Below are positions 37,201-47,862 of a stretch of DNA of 64,000 nt, one piece after another. A model generated the notes under the pieces. It made no database searches and had not been told where the DNA came from. It saw nothing but the letters and a program-made list of their open reading frames with translations. This stretch comes from Phycisphaerae bacterium (GTDB taxonomy: Bacteria; Planctomycetota; Phycisphaerae; UBA1845; PWPN01). The number at the start of each line of letters is the position of its first letter. The stretch's first letter is position 1. The position numbers and the translations under genes are program-made. The stretch spans positions 1-64,000 of the forward strand of contig JAAXZI010000041.1 in assembly GCA_012719955.1 (NCBI GenBank), read 5' to 3'.

Positions 37201-38289
37201 GCGGTGGAGGCCTACCTGGATCCGGGTTACGGACGGCGGGCCCTGGCCGACTGGGCGCGGGCCAAGTTCGCCATCGAGCTCAAGAGCGAGCAGATCGCCG
37301 AGGGTTCGGCCGCCGAAGTGGCCGACGTCATCCGCGAGAAAGTTCGCGCCGCCTATGCCCGCCGGGAGATCGAGTACCCCGTGGACGCCCTGCTCAACCA
37401 GGTCTTCGCCGGGGTCGGAACGGACAACACCTATGCCCTGCAGGCCGTCGTGGGCTGGGCCAACTCGAAGTACAACGCCGGCTGGACCACCGACACGCTG
37501 GCGAACAAGAGCATTCCCGAAATCCGTGGCATGTTGCTGGACCTCACGCGGTCGTTCCAGGAAGGCGGACTGGAGCGGGAGATCGAAGCGGCCCTGGCCC
37601 GCTATCCGCTCACCGGCGACGGTGCCCAAAGCGCAAGTGCGGGGTCTGAATCAGCCGCCAGCGCGAGCGAGGGCTCGAACGGAACTCTGATCGACTGGGC
37701 GAAGGAGCGCTTCGGCAAGGCCGTTGATCTTGAGGCCCTCCGTCAACCAAACGCCGATGTCCGCGAGGTGCTCCGCCAGGCCGGCCAGGAGTTGATGCGC
37801 TGGGAGCTGACCCAGCTCGAACGTTACGTTCTCCTGCGTATCTATGACCAGGGCTGGAAGGACCACCTCCTGGAGATGGATCATCTCAAGTACGCGATCA
37901 TGCAGCGGCCGTTGGGCGGCGATCAGACCCACCCGCAAAGTCAGTTCGCCATCGAGGGCCGCGACCTGTTCGAGCAGATGTGGAAGTCCGTGCGTGGTCG
38001 CGTGACCGACATGATCTTCAAGGTCTCCGTCGGCGACTCCACCGGGAGCGAGACAACCACCCGCACCATGGCCTCCGGCCCGCAAGTGCAGTTGCGCCAC
38101 GACGCTTCGACCGGAGCGGGCTTCGCTGCCGCGGGCATGACTCCCGACCAGCAGGCGGCCATGCGGGCCCAGGGCGAGGCCAAACCGGTCACCATCCGCC
38201 GCGACCAGCCCAGAGTCGGGCGGAATGACCCCTGCCCCTGCGGGTCGGGTAAGAAGTACAAGCAGTGTCATGGCAAGGGAATCAGATAG
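34273..38289 (+). CDS. secA: preprotein translocase ATPase SecA, expanded form
   Basis: This 1,338-residue motor drives protein export through SecYEG. Typical SecA is 830-900 residues. Walker A is RTGEGKTIV, the DEAD box is [10 protein letters not shown] and motif VI is [20 protein letters not shown]. The C-terminal SEC-C zinc motif is [13 protein letters not shown]. Two insertions stand out. Residues about 680-720 form a cysteine-rich insertion with CCINC, NCAHC and two later Cys, between GRGTDIKLG and [11 protein letters not shown]. Residues about 865-1180 carry around five degenerate copies of a W-A-x-x-F scaffold motif before the conserved [10 protein letters not shown]. The start is GTG. 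The gene stands alone. Confidence 0.97.
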   Translation: MNVLELPGKVLRKVFGTRNDRLLKRYGAIADKALAYEDEYRALTPEQLRAKTDEFKKRLAEGESPASLLPEAFAALREASDRAQKHRHFHCQLIGGQVLYGGNVAEMRTGEGKTIVCHLAAYLKFLEGKKVHIVTVNDYLVRRDAEFAQPIFALLGATVGYIQSQVDPGGHEGIRKQAYACDITYGTNAEFGFDYLRDNMKTRKEDQVQGRLDYAIVDEVDSILIDEARTPLIISGPAHDDVTRYKWADSLARSLVRKQVQLNNETAQRLAAWGDHPPEELLRNPKFEDAVKRFRVDPYMLTEDEAEAIGHRQLFVVQRDRKQAHITHEGIALAQDEAGVGSFYVGANMEYPHLIENAVRAHTVYERDKEYVVQDRQVIIVDEFTGRLMHGRQWSDGLHQAVEAKENVPIKEETQTLATITIQNFFKLYESLAGMTGTAMTESEEFMKIYKLEVVAIPTNRPVNRIDHNDKIYRTIAGKYDMIVEEINEMHRKGRPNDPFLLAEIFRRLKPIVAKEPGAEALRKEKLARIDEALARFEAAENGDTECIRFMMESYDFVMGNLAKGRPVLVGTTSVENSEKLSKLLEKTYGIEHEVLNAKNHAREAEIVAKAGHTHEPTRGTDKSPVGNVTIATNMAGRGTDIKLGPGVVYEACKVPENVRTLAPNYPERSLHLFPILSTKCCINCPEYDPSTNCAHCFKPKLDPRFPEMGRKICSLNAPCGLHIIGTERHEARRIDNQLRGRAGRQGDPGSSRFFLSLEDDLLKMFMPDWMLKMMEKMGFTEGMSIEAKQVSKGIERAQKKVEERNFGIRKHLLQWDEPMDYQRRAFYSQRQHILEGRNLSELIWHMIDDEIDGAVAQYLAEDYVARRISDWCRTALDVNIEASELEGEEDAAHLESRIREKAIDEATDSIRTTLGEYIDPDEEPSQWDLGGLMKWAQRMCNVSIPQNQLRKMSPAEIEDVLLEAARKHYSEVDLSAVEAYLDPGYGRRALADWARAKFAIELKSEQIAEGSAAEVADVIREKVRAAYARREIEYPVDALLNQVFAGVGTDNTYALQAVVGWANSKYNAGWTTDTLANKSIPEIRGMLLDLTRSFQEGGLEREIEAALARYPLTGDGAQSASAGSESAASASEGSNGTLIDWAKERFGKAVDLEALRQPNADVREVLRQAGQELMRWELTQLERYVLLRIYDQGWKDHLLEMDHLKYAIMQRPLGGDQTHPQSQFAIEGRDLFEQMWKSVRGRVTDMIFKVSVGDSTGSETTTRTMASGPQVQLRHDASTGAGFAAAGMTPDQQAAMRAQGEAKPVTIRRDQPRVGRNDPCPCGSGKKYKQCHGKGIR

Positions 38290-38394
38290 GCCGCCTCGGA
38301 CAGGTAAACAGGTTGTCTTACCGGCGCCCTTTCGCAATGATCGTGCGCGATGGTAAGTATGATAGCCAAGCCCACGACTTGTGGGCCGTGCCGG

Positions 38395-38720
38395 CTTTGT
38401 ATACCACGGCTCTTGGCCCGTGCGGCTTTGTGTGCCACGGCTTTTGAGCCGTGCTCTGTAGCACTAGCGTCTCGCCGGTGAAGAATCAGTGCGGCACCGG
38501 CGTCTCGCCGGTGCAGGAGCGGGCATCCGCCAGCATAGGGGGGCGGGCATCTTGCCCGCCTTCCTGAATCCGAATGGAGGGCAGGCGTTTTATTCGGGAA
38601 ACGGTTGGTCACCAGGCTCCCATGGAGGACACGATCCGGGCGCTACGGCGAGAACGGCCGGTACGGAGCCCGGCCGCTACGGAAGTGGGGAGAGCGACCG
38701 GTGCGGAAGTAGGGAGAGCG
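38395..38720. repeat. composite island of four palindrome families
   Basis: In order, the island has two CCACGGCTC...GAGCCGTG copies (38403-38453), then GTCTCGCCGGTGAAGAATC and GGCACCGGCGTCTCGCCGG (38470-38512). Next come the GGGGGGCGGGCATCTTGCCC block with its GCGTTTTATTC tail (38538-38600) and GAACGGCCGGTACGGAGCCC plus GGCCGCTAC (38652-38680). It fills most of the 525-bp gap after secA. Confidence 0.82.
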
Positions 38721-38814
38721 GCCGTTCACGCAGCCCTTTGCGCGCGGGCCGGTCCGACCGCAGATCATGCGATGCCCATAGACATGGAGAAGTTGGCGTC
38801 GGGGAGAGTCACGC

Positions 38815-39501
38815 ATGGTGCCGCTATTCTTTACCACTGTTTTACTCGTTGCCTTTGCCCTGGGGTTCATCCTTTTCGCCAGAATGCTGAAGCGCAAGGA
38901 TTCGCCGCGGCAAAACCGATGGCTCCACGTGTGGGGGAGCCTGACCGGCGGACTGCTGGCCGCGGGGATGGCGGTGGAGCTCTGGAATCGCCGCTCCTCC
39001 CTGACAGCCGGTACACAGTGGATCGTGCAGGCAACCTGCGTTGTCCTGTTGGCAGGGTGCGCCCTTTACCAGGCATATCTGGCCCGCCGCCGCACAACGC
39101 CACGGGAGGCCTTGCTCAACTATGTCGCCGACTCCTCGGTGTGCGGGCAGTGCGGCTACAACCTGACCGGAAACGTGAGCGGGATCTGCCCCGAGTGCGG
39201 CTGGGCCATCCCGGCGCGCCCGCCGCTTGTCGAACGCCGCGGCTGGGTCCGGTGGTGGGAACAATGGGACATCCAGTATCTGGAGAACTGGAAAAAGTCG
39301 CTGGCGAGCATGGCCCTGCTCACCTTCAGCTTTGGCGGCCTGTTCGTCTTTGGCGCTTACAAGGGCGTTCCAGCCGTTATGGTCCTGGCGGGTCTGCTCC
39401 TGCTGAATTTCACGATTAATGTGATCCGGGTGATTGCCTATGCCCGGCGCCTGCGGGGCCAGGCCAGCCCGCCGGCACAGAGCAGCCCAGAGCAACGGTA
39501 G
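38815..39501 (+). CDS. zinc-ribbon membrane protein (CGxCGYxLTGNxSGxCPECG family)
   Basis: This 228-residue protein has four hydrophobic helices (about 3-22, 42-60, 68-88 and a C-terminal pair at 165-200). Between them is a zinc ribbon, CGQCGYNLTGN then CPECG (about 110-130). This ribbon phrase is widespread in uncharacterised planctomycete membrane proteins. Function is unknown. A decayed relative is at 24090-24310 and a related protein at 42317-43156. Confidence 0.65.
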   Translation: MVPLFFTTVLLVAFALGFILFARMLKRKDSPRQNRWLHVWGSLTGGLLAAGMAVELWNRRSSLTAGTQWIVQATCVVLLAGCALYQAYLARRRTTPREALLNYVADSSVCGQCGYNLTGNVSGICPECGWAIPARPPLVERRGWVRWWEQWDIQYLENWKKSLASMALLTFSFGGLFVFGAYKGVPAVMVLAGLLLLNFTINVIRVIAYARRLRGQASPPAQSSPEQR

Positions 39502-39792
39502 CCGCAGGTGTTGCAGTTCCTCGTAGCGGGGCGACGCGGGCCTGAGGAGGGCGTGCATCCTGCACGCCTTTGAGGCGGGCGGGATACCCGCCCCCCTGAT
39601 GCGCCAGGCCGCTTGACCCTGATCCTTTGTCAGACTCGTAGCCCCAACGGGCTGTATTGACTGGGCTAATCGGGGTAAACTATCGTAGATTTTACAGAAA
39701 CTCACAGGCCGGGGAGCGCCCCTCAGGCGTCGCTGCTTTTAGGGTTTGGGGCGCCCTCCGAGGCTTGGGGTGTAAGGGAGTATCGATCTGTT
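39502..39792. other. gap with palindromes
   Basis: A GGGCGTGCATCCTGCACGCC palindrome and a GGCGGGCGGGATACCCGCCC palindrome (39549-39594) precede the SEC-C gene. No gene is seen. Confidence 0.5.
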
Positions 39793-40008
39793 ATGGCCCT
39801 GGACAACCGGAGTATTGAAGGACGTTTCGACCGCAAGCGCGAAGAGAAGGAGCGCATTAAGGCCGGCCTGCCCGGCGAGGATGAACCGCCACTACCCCCG
39901 CCCGTGGAGCCCATCCACACGGACAAGAACAAGCAGGTGGGGCGCAATGATCCCTGTCCCTGCGGCTCGGGCAAGAAATTCAAAAAATGCTGTGGGAAAC
40001 AGGCATGA
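39793..40008 (+). CDS. SEC-C motif miniprotein
   Basis: This 71-residue protein ends in [20 protein letters not shown], the SEC-C zinc motif found at the SecA C-terminus. The last part of SecA, 1.7 kb upstream, is very similar ([20 protein letters not shown]). The N-terminal half is charged and probably disordered. It may bind SecB-like or ribosomal partners, but this is inferred from the motif. Its TGA overlaps the ATG of the LAB_N gene (ATGA), which shows coupling. Confidence 0.85.
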   Translation: MALDNRSIEGRFDRKREEKERIKAGLPGEDEPPLPPPVEPIHTDKNKQVGRNDPCPCGSGKKFKKCCGKQA

Positions 40009-40385
40009 TCGATTACCTGCGTCAGCTTCTCAGCGAGCTGCGCGATCCCTGGGTCTGGTTCGGGTTGGGAGCCCAAGGGCTCTTCTTCATGCGCTTCTTC
40101 TGGCAATGGGTGGTGAGCGAGCGGCGCAAGCAGAGCACCATCCCGCTGGCCTTCTGGTACCTCTCGCTGGGCGGCGCGCTCTCGACCTTTGTCTATGCGG
40201 CCGGCCGACGCGACCCGGCCATTATGCTGGGGCAGCTTCCGGCCTGCTTCTTCTATATCCGGAACCTGATGCTGATCCACGGACAGGTGGTCCGGCGACG
40301 CCGTGCCGGCCTGCCCGTGACGACGCCAAGCACGTCCAAGGTCTGGGAGACCGGAGAAACAACTGTCCAGGGCTCCCGGCCGTGA
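40005..40385 (+). CDS. LAB_N-type membrane protein (lipid-A-disaccharide synthase N-terminal domain)
   Basis: This 126-residue protein has three to four membrane helices and the LAB_N signature [20 protein letters not shown]. Such small proteins resemble sugar/lipid-flipping or lipid A N-terminal domains. The exact role is unknown. The start is ATG at 40005, overlapping the SEC-C gene's stop. A longer frame from 39987 would lie entirely in the SEC-C coding region. Confidence 0.8.
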   Translation: MIDYLRQLLSELRDPWVWFGLGAQGLFFMRFFWQWVVSERRKQSTIPLAFWYLSLGGALSTFVYAAGRRDPAIMLGQLPACFFYIRNLMLIHGQVVRRRRAGLPVTTPSTSKVWETGETTVQGSRP

Positions 40386-40421
40386 CGTAAGCTATTGACC
40401 GTACTTGGTTTAACAGACGGA

Positions 40422-40449
40422 TTGATTCACGTACTGGCTATCCTATAAT
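40422..40449 (+). promoter_or_regulatory. sigma-70-like promoter
   Basis: TTGATT (40422-40427), a 16-base spacer and TATAAT (40444-40449) precede the SHOCT-like gene by 20 bases. Confidence 0.55.
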
Positions 40450-40469
40450 TCGCTGACAGGAGCGCGCAG

Positions 40470-40850
40470 GTGCCCACCATCCTGGCGGCAACAGGCATAG
40501 CGGGTAAGGCCGGTGAGATTCTGATCGCCGGCTCGCTGCTGGTCATTTTCTTTCTGGCGTTGGGGGTGGGCCTCTGGTACTATCGGCGCTGGCGAGGGGA
40601 ACCGGATCCCCCCTCTTCCGTTCCCTGGACGTTGGATGATTTGCGCAAGTTGCGGGCCCAGGGGATGTTAACTGATACCGAATACCAGGCGCTGCGCGAC
40701 ACGATTATCGGCCTCCATACCGGGGAGCCCCCTGCGGCGGCGACGCGGGAAATCCCACGTCCGGCCGCGGCCCAGAAGGAGGCTGACGAAGAGTGGGACT
40801 GGGTCGCGGAAGAGGATCCCCGATCCGGCGGTTTTGATGTTAAGAAGTGA
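40470..40850 (+). CDS. single-helix membrane protein with SHOCT-like region
   Basis: This 126-residue protein has one membrane helix (about 15-38). A cytoplasmic SHOCT-like helical motif follows (WTLDDLRKLRAQGMLTDTEY), then an acidic tail. SHOCT motifs are short oligomerisation modules, often at protein termini. The GTG start has AGGAG eight bases upstream and a good promoter before that. Function is unknown. Confidence 0.65.
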   Translation: MPTILAATGIAGKAGEILIAGSLLVIFFLALGVGLWYYRRWRGEPDPPSSVPWTLDDLRKLRAQGMLTDTEYQALRDTIIGLHTGEPPAAATREIPRPAAAQKEADEEWDWVAEEDPRSGGFDVKK

Positions 40851-40962
40851 AGCCTGGACTGACGATACCGTTCGCAACGGCCTGAAGCGCAGGCAGGGAA
40901 GTCAGCGAAGACAAGGGAATCAATCGCCGCCGGCCAAAAGCCGGCCGCATGGCGGGAATTAA

Positions 40963-42255
<1,293 letters not shown>

Positions 42256-42290
42256 TTACCCCCAAACAGAAAGGGACAACAAACGGCACG

Positions 42291-42325
42291 GGTGGCCCAC
42301 CTCTTCAGAGGGGGGTTCACGATTT
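42291..42325. repeat. dispersed repeat, copy 1 (second copy inverted at 24121-24156)
   Basis: GGTGGCCCACCTCTTCAGAG and GGGGTTCACGATTT match, on the opposite strand, the sequence at 24121-24156 with two to three differences. It includes a CCTCT/AGAGG hairpin. It overlaps the end of the membrane protein gene at 42317. Confidence 0.8.
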
Positions 42326-43156
42326 CCGCCGTGGAAGCCTATCCCTCCCCGCCATGCTCAACACACCGGCCACGACGATGGCCAGAACCGATACAGTGAG
42401 CAGGAGGATCACACCGCCCATCACACGCACCGGCAGGTGCCGCGAAGCAAACATCAGCAGGGGCGTCAGCGAGCCGAGTATGGCGAAGGGCACGAACACC
42501 GCGGTCTCGCTGGACAGCACCTGCCACCGCGCCCAGCTCCGAGGCATCTGACCGGCGGGTACCACCGGCTCAGTTGAGCCGCACTCGTTGCACACGAGGC
42601 CGGTCGAATGGCGGCGGTCGTAGCCGCAACGCGGGCAAAGCGGGGCGTTCAGCTCCTGCCAACGTGTGCCGAGATTCTTGTAGCAGGAATGGAGTACCAT
42701 TGCGGGAAAACTCGCCAAAACCAGGACCGCGAGGGAGAGGCCCACCAGGTAATGAGAGGACCCACGTTCCAGCAGGCAGCTTACGCCAACGCTAAAGCCA
42801 ATCACCAGGAGGGCCAGCCACTCCACAGCCACGACCGACAACAGTACGCACCGCAGCGCCCGCTCGCGGGCCAGCAGATCATAAGGATGAGGCGTCTCCG
42901 CCGGGGAACCGCGCCACAGTTCCCATGTGAACAGCGGCATGAACCATTGCACAATCCGGAACCTCCGCAGGTAGCGGGCCAGCGCTTGAAGCAACAAAAA
43001 AGGCACGGGGGCAGCAACGAATACCGGCCACAGAAGCAGGGCTGCGGCAATCATCGGCGAGAGAAAGACCTCGAGCCACAGTGGCTGGCCTGATCTGTAG
43101 AATTGGACCACAAACCGAACCGGATCCAAGTCTCTCCAGGCGATCCCTTCCGACAT
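42317..43156 (-). CDS. zinc-ribbon membrane protein of unknown function
   Basis: This 279-residue protein has about six hydrophobic helices in two groups (about 30-75 and 100-150, then 215-270). A zinc ribbon lies between them, LCPRCGYDRRHSTGLVCNEC at about 173-195. It belongs with the zinc-ribbon membrane proteins of this window. Function is unknown. Its stop lies within a dispersed repeat. Confidence 0.65.
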   Translation of the reverse strand: MSEGIAWRDLDPVRFVVQFYRSGQPLWLEVFLSPMIAAALLLWPVFVAAPVPFLLLQALARYLRRFRIVQWFMPLFTWELWRGSPAETPHPYDLLARERALRCVLLSVVAVEWLALLVIGFSVGVSCLLERGSSHYLVGLSLAVLVLASFPAMVLHSCYKNLGTRWQELNAPLCPRCGYDRRHSTGLVCNECGSTEPVVPAGQMPRSWARWQVLSSETAVFVPFAILGSLTPLLMFASRHLPVRVMGGVILLLTVSVLAIVVAGVLSMAGRDRLPRRKS

Positions 43157-43492
43157 GATGCCTTGCCCTGCCAGTAGCGACGACTGCGGCCAGTCAACTG
43201 AGGCTCGCGACTTTCGCCCATTAATGTACCTGAAAGCTTTGAATTGTGCCCCCGCGCCATAAAATGCACTAAATTGACAGGCGGAGGAAGAATCCCCAAT
43301 ATGTGAAATTTACGGACTGGCCGGGCCGAGAACAGTGTGCTTACCCTAGTCGTGGCACCCGGACTGTGCAGACGAGCTTGATCAGGGGGCGGGAAACCAA
43401 CGAACTCCTTGGTATCGCAATGTTGCCCCCTGGCGTAGGCCGGCCCGGAGATGGGCTTCCACCCTAATTTGCTTGGAAGAGGAACAATCGCC
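43157..43492. promoter_or_regulatory. pyruvate dehydrogenase operon upstream region
   Basis: This gap lies between divergent genes. TTGACA (43274-43279) with CAATAT (43297-43302) at 17-base spacing is a possible promoter for aceE, with a leader of about 180 bases. No operator is recognised. Confidence 0.35.
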
Positions 43493-46174
43493 ATGGCGGA
43501 TACGCAGACCGCACCGGCAGTGAACGGCGACTGGGAAGAAACGCGGGAATGGCTCGAATCGATTGACTACGTCCTCAAGACGGGCGGGCCCAAACGGGCG
43601 CTGGAACTGCTCGAAACGCTCAAAGAGCATCTGCGTCGCCGTCGCGTGCGGCTTCCCTTCACCGCCAACACGCCCTATGTCAACACCATCCCCCCGGAGG
43701 AGCAGACCCCGTACCCCGGCAATCGCACGCTGGAGCGGCGGATCAAGAGCATCATCCGCTGGAACGCCATGGCCATGGTGGTCCGAGCCAACCGGGAATC
43801 GTCCGGAATTGGCGGCCACATCTCGACTTACGCGTCCATGGCCACCCTCTACGAGGTGGGGTTCAACCACTTTTTCCACGGCAAGGACGGGGACCATCCC
43901 GGCGATATGGTGTACTTCCAGGGCCACTCCGCGCCGGGCATCTACGCGCGGTCGTTCCTGGAAGGCCGGCTCGGCGTCGAGCAGCTTGAAAACTTCCGCC
44001 GGGAGCTGCGTCCTGGAGGCGGCTTATCGTCCTATCCCCACCCCTGGCTCATGCCGGACTACTGGGAGTTTCCCACCGTCTCGATGGGGCTGGGGCCGAT
44101 CATGGCCATTTACCAGGCCCGTTTTAACCGCTACCTGCGCGACCGGGGGATCAAGGATACCAGCCAGGCGCACGTCTGGGCCTTCCTGGGGGACGGCGAA
44201 TGCGATGAGCCCGAGACGCTGGGCGCCATTACGCTGGCCTCCCGCGAGCGGCTCGACAACCTCACTTTCGTGATCAACTGCAACCTGCAGCGGCTCGACG
44301 GCCCGGTACGCGGCAACGGCAAGATCATCCAGGAGCTCGAGGCCGCCTTCCGTGGCGCGGGCTGGAACGTCATCAAGGTGATCTGGTCCAGCGACTGGGA
44401 CCCGCTGCTGGCCCAGGACGAGGAGGGCTGGCTGGTCCGGCGGATGGGCGAAGTGGTCGACGGCGAGTACCAGAAATACACCGTGGAGTCGGGCGCCTAC
44501 ATCCGCGAGCACTTCTTCGGCCGCTACCCGCAACTGCTGAAAATGGTCGAGCAGCTATCGGACGACCACATTCAGCGCATGCGTCGCGGGGGGCACGACC
44601 CGGAGAAGGTCTACGCGGCCTACAAGGCGGCCCTCGATCACAAGGGCGCACCGACGGTCATCCTGGCCAAGACCGTCAAGGGTTATGGGCTGGGCGAAGC
44701 CGGGGAAGGCCGTAACATCACCCATCAGCAGAAGAAGCTCAACGAAGACGAACTGATCGAGTTCCGCAATCGCTTCGGCATTCCCGTCTCGGACGAGGAA
44801 GTGGCCCAGGCCCCGTTCTACAAGCCCCCGGACGACAGCCCGGAGATGAAATACCTGCTCGAACGGCGCAAAGAGCTTGGCGGCTTCCTCCCCCGGCGCA
44901 AGCTCGATTGCCCGCCGCTCCAGACACCGGACGTGGAACTCTTCCGTGAATTTCACGAGGGCACCGGCGATCGCCAGGCCTCGACCATGATGGCCTTCGC
45001 CCGGCTGTTCGCCAAGCTGCTGCGGGAGCCCAACATCGGCAAGCTCATCGTGCCCATTATTCCCGACGAGGCCCGGACCTTCGGGCTGGAGCCGCTCTTC
45101 CGCCAGGTGGGCATCTACTCGCACGTGGGACAGCTCTACGAGCCCGTGGACCGCGACACCCTGCTGTACTACCGCGAGTCCAAGGACGGGCAGATTCTCG
45201 AAGAAGGCATCACCGAGGCCGGTTCGATGTGTTCGTTCATCGCCGCCGGCACGGCCTACGCCAATCACGGCGTGAACATGATTCCCTTCTTCCTCTATTA
45301 TTCGATGTTCGGCTTCCAGCGGATAGGCGACCTGGTCTGGGCCGCGGCCGACATGCGCTGCAAGGGCTTCATGATGGGCGGCACCGCCGGGCGCACCACG
45401 CTGGCCGGCGAAGGCCTCCAGCATCAGGACGGCCACAGCCCGCTGCTGATGTCGGTGGTGCCCAGCATGCAGGTCTACGACCCGGCCTTCGCCTACGAGA
45501 TGGCGGTGATCGTCCGCGACGGCATTCGCCGGATGTACGAGCTGCGTGAGGACATCTTCTACTATCTGACCATCTACAACGAAAATTATGTCCATCCGCC
45601 CATGCCCGAAGGCGCGACCGACGGCATTCTCAAGGGCCTCTACCTGTTCCGGCGGGCGCCGGAAATTCCCAACGTGCAGGGCCGCGTCCAGCTCTTCGGC
45701 AGCGGGCCGATCCTGAGGATGGTCATCGAGGCTTCCGAGCTGTTGCGCGACCGCTACCAGGTGGCGGCCAACGTCTGGAGCGCCACCAGCTACAACCTGC
45801 TGCGCCGCGACTGCCTGGAAGTCGAACGCTGGAACATGCTGCACCCGACAGAGGCTCCCAGAAGGTCTTACCTCTCTGAGCTTCTGGAGAATGAGCCCGG
45901 CCCCTATATCGCGGCCTCGGATTACATCAAGGCGGTGCCTGACCAGATCGCCAAGTGGGTGCCCGGCCGGCTGTTCACCCTGGGCACGGACGGCTTCGGG
46001 CGCAGCGAAGATCGCGACTCGCTGCGGCGCCATTTCGAGATCGATGCCGAGCATATCGCCGTGGCCGCCCTCTACGCACTGGCCGAGGAAGGCGAGATCG
46101 ACCGGAAGGTGGTGGAGAGGGCCATCCGCGAGCTGGGCGTCGATCCGGACGGGATCGATCCGGCCAGGGCATGA
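43493..46174 (+). CDS. aceE: pyruvate dehydrogenase E1 component (homodimeric type)
   Basis: This 893-residue thiamine diphosphate enzyme decarboxylates pyruvate and transfers the acetyl group to lipoyl E2. The TPP-binding motif GDGECDEPETLGAI continues to NLTFVINCNLQRLDGPVRGN. Size and sequence match the AceE single-chain E1 rather than the alpha-beta type. The C-terminal domain has SATSYNLLRRD and FTLGTDGFGRSE. The ATG at 43493 is preceded by GAGGA. It heads the aceE-aceF-lpd operon. Confidence 0.97.
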   Translation: MADTQTAPAVNGDWEETREWLESIDYVLKTGGPKRALELLETLKEHLRRRRVRLPFTANTPYVNTIPPEEQTPYPGNRTLERRIKSIIRWNAMAMVVRANRESSGIGGHISTYASMATLYEVGFNHFFHGKDGDHPGDMVYFQGHSAPGIYARSFLEGRLGVEQLENFRRELRPGGGLSSYPHPWLMPDYWEFPTVSMGLGPIMAIYQARFNRYLRDRGIKDTSQAHVWAFLGDGECDEPETLGAITLASRERLDNLTFVINCNLQRLDGPVRGNGKIIQELEAAFRGAGWNVIKVIWSSDWDPLLAQDEEGWLVRRMGEVVDGEYQKYTVESGAYIREHFFGRYPQLLKMVEQLSDDHIQRMRRGGHDPEKVYAAYKAALDHKGAPTVILAKTVKGYGLGEAGEGRNITHQQKKLNEDELIEFRNRFGIPVSDEEVAQAPFYKPPDDSPEMKYLLERRKELGGFLPRRKLDCPPLQTPDVELFREFHEGTGDRQASTMMAFARLFAKLLREPNIGKLIVPIIPDEARTFGLEPLFRQVGIYSHVGQLYEPVDRDTLLYYRESKDGQILEEGITEAGSMCSFIAAGTAYANHGVNMIPFFLYYSMFGFQRIGDLVWAAADMRCKGFMMGGTAGRTTLAGEGLQHQDGHSPLLMSVVPSMQVYDPAFAYEMAVIVRDGIRRMYELREDIFYYLTIYNENYVHPPMPEGATDGILKGLYLFRRAPEIPNVQGRVQLFGSGPILRMVIEASELLRDRYQVAANVWSATSYNLLRRDCLEVERWNMLHPTEAPRRSYLSELLENEPGPYIAASDYIKAVPDQIAKWVPGRLFTLGTDGFGRSEDRDSLRRHFEIDAEHIAVAALYALAEEGEIDRKVVERAIRELGVDPDGIDPARA

Positions 46175-46324
46175 GCGCTGGTCAGAACCAGGCACTCCCG
46201 AGCCGATGAGAATGTGGAGCAGCGGTTTTCCGGGGCCGGCGGTCCCGGTCGCGAGGCGAATCACGAGCCCTCCTGCCGGGAAGGAGGGCCACCCGGCATA
46301 AATGTGGCTAACTGATGCGGGAAG
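46175..46324 (+). other. aceE-aceF spacer with hairpin
   Basis: This 150-base gap contains CCCTCCT-GCCGG-GAAGGAGGG, which could form an mRNA hairpin that sets relative expression or stability. No gene is seen. Confidence 0.4.
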
Positions 46325-47812
46325 GTGAACACCTTGAAAGACTTCAAACTACCCGACCTGGGTGAGAACATCGAATCGGGCGACATCGTTCAGGTGCTGG
46401 TCAAAGAGGGCGATGTCATCAGCCCCGAACAGCCGGTGGTCGAGATCGAGACGGACAAGGCCGTGGTGGAAGTGCCCTGCCCCTTCGGCGGCAGGATTGT
46501 GAAAGTCCACATCCAGCCCGGGCAGAAGGTCAAGGTCGGCGCAACGCTGGTCACCGTCGAAGAAGCGGAAGGCGCCGCTCCGGCCGGACCCGCGGCCGAA
46601 GCTCCCGCCCAGGCTCCGGCCAAGGCACCCGAGGCCGCCAAAGCGGCAGACGCGGAAACGGCTCAACCGGCCGTCGCCGGGAAAGCCCCGCCACCGGCCA
46701 CTCCTGCTCCCCCTACGGCCCCCCCGGCGCGAGCTGAGGAACCCGCAGCGCCGCGCCCGGAGCAACCGGCGGCCGCTCCCTACGACATTCTGAAACCCGA
46801 GCCAGCCGCGGCCACCCCGACGGGGCCTTCGCCCGGTCGGAGCAAGGTCTCCCGGCCGGTCGGCCCGCCTCCGCAACCCAAGCTGGCCGAAGGCGAACCG
46901 ATTCCCGCCGGGCCGGCCACCCGCCGCCTGGCCCGCGAGTTGGGCGTGGATCTGAGCGAGGTGGCCGCCGCCAACCCCGGCGAGCGGCTCACCGAGGAGC
47001 ACATCAAGCGGTTTGTGCGCGAGCGCTCCGCCGGGCTGCACGCGGCCCCGGCCGGAGCCGGACCGGCCGTGCATGTGCCGCCGCTGCCGGACTTCGCCCA
47101 GTGGGGGCCCGTGGAGCGCGTCCCCTTCTCGTCGCTGCAGCGCAAGACCGCCGAGCATCTCAGCGCTTCCTGGCTCATCGCTCCGCACGTGACCCAGTGC
47201 GACGAGGCCGATGTCACCGAGCTGGAGGCCCTGCGCAAGCGCTTCCAGCAGAGTGTCGCGGACAAGGGCAAGCCGATCAAGCTGACGGTCACCGCGTTCA
47301 TCCTGAAGGCCGCGACGGTGGCCCTTAAGGAATTCCCGCAGTTCAACGCCTCGCTGGATAGCGCCGCGGGGCAGTTGGTACTCAAGCGCTACTACCACCT
47401 TGGAGTGGCCGTGGACACGCCGGCCGGCCTGATCGTGCCCGTGATCCGCGATGTGGACAAGAAGACCATCCTCCAGATCGCCAACGAGATGAACGAAGTC
47501 GCCGAGCGGACGCGCAATCGCAAGATCGGTATCGAGGAGCTGCGCGGCGGGACGTTCACGATCACCAACCTGGGCGGTATCGGCGGGACCTACTTCACGC
47601 CCATCATCAACTACCCCGAGGTGGCTATCCTGGGCGTGAGCCGGGCGCGCGAGGTTCCGGTGCTGCGCGATGGGCAGCTCGCCACGAAGCTGATGCTCCC
47701 GCTGTCGCTGTCGTACGATCACCGGGTGATCAACGGCGCGGACGGCGCGCGGTTCCTGCGCCGCGTGGCCGGCTTGCTGGAAGATCCGGAGCTGCTGCTG
47801 CTGGAGGGGTGA
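46325..47812 (+). CDS. aceF: dihydrolipoamide acetyltransferase, E2 of pyruvate dehydrogenase
   Basis: This 495-residue E2 carries acetyl groups on lipoate and transfers them to CoA. It has one lipoyl domain (lipoyl Lys in EIETDKAVVEV), then a long Ala/Pro-rich linker (about 78-185). The E3/E1-binding domain is ATRRLARELGVDLSEV. The catalytic domain ends with SYDHRVINGADG, holding the His and Asp of the active site. The GTG at 46325 starts MNTLKDFKLP. A TTG three codons later has better ribosome-site spacing. Confidence 0.95.
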   Translation: MNTLKDFKLPDLGENIESGDIVQVLVKEGDVISPEQPVVEIETDKAVVEVPCPFGGRIVKVHIQPGQKVKVGATLVTVEEAEGAAPAGPAAEAPAQAPAKAPEAAKAADAETAQPAVAGKAPPPATPAPPTAPPARAEEPAAPRPEQPAAAPYDILKPEPAAATPTGPSPGRSKVSRPVGPPPQPKLAEGEPIPAGPATRRLARELGVDLSEVAAANPGERLTEEHIKRFVRERSAGLHAAPAGAGPAVHVPPLPDFAQWGPVERVPFSSLQRKTAEHLSASWLIAPHVTQCDEADVTELEALRKRFQQSVADKGKPIKLTVTAFILKAATVALKEFPQFNASLDSAAGQLVLKRYYHLGVAVDTPAGLIVPVIRDVDKKTILQIANEMNEVAERTRNRKIGIEELRGGTFTITNLGGIGGTYFTPIINYPEVAILGVSRAREVPVLRDGQLATKLMLPLSLSYDHRVINGADGARFLRRVAGLLEDPELLLLEG

Positions 47813-47862
47813 GGGACGAGGGACGAGGGGCGAGAGCTGGAACATGAGGAAGAAGGGCACTT

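Noticed and set aside
34288-37629. 1,113-residue minus-strand open frame
   Set aside because: It is a shadow of secA caused by high GC codon use. It has no domain resemblance.
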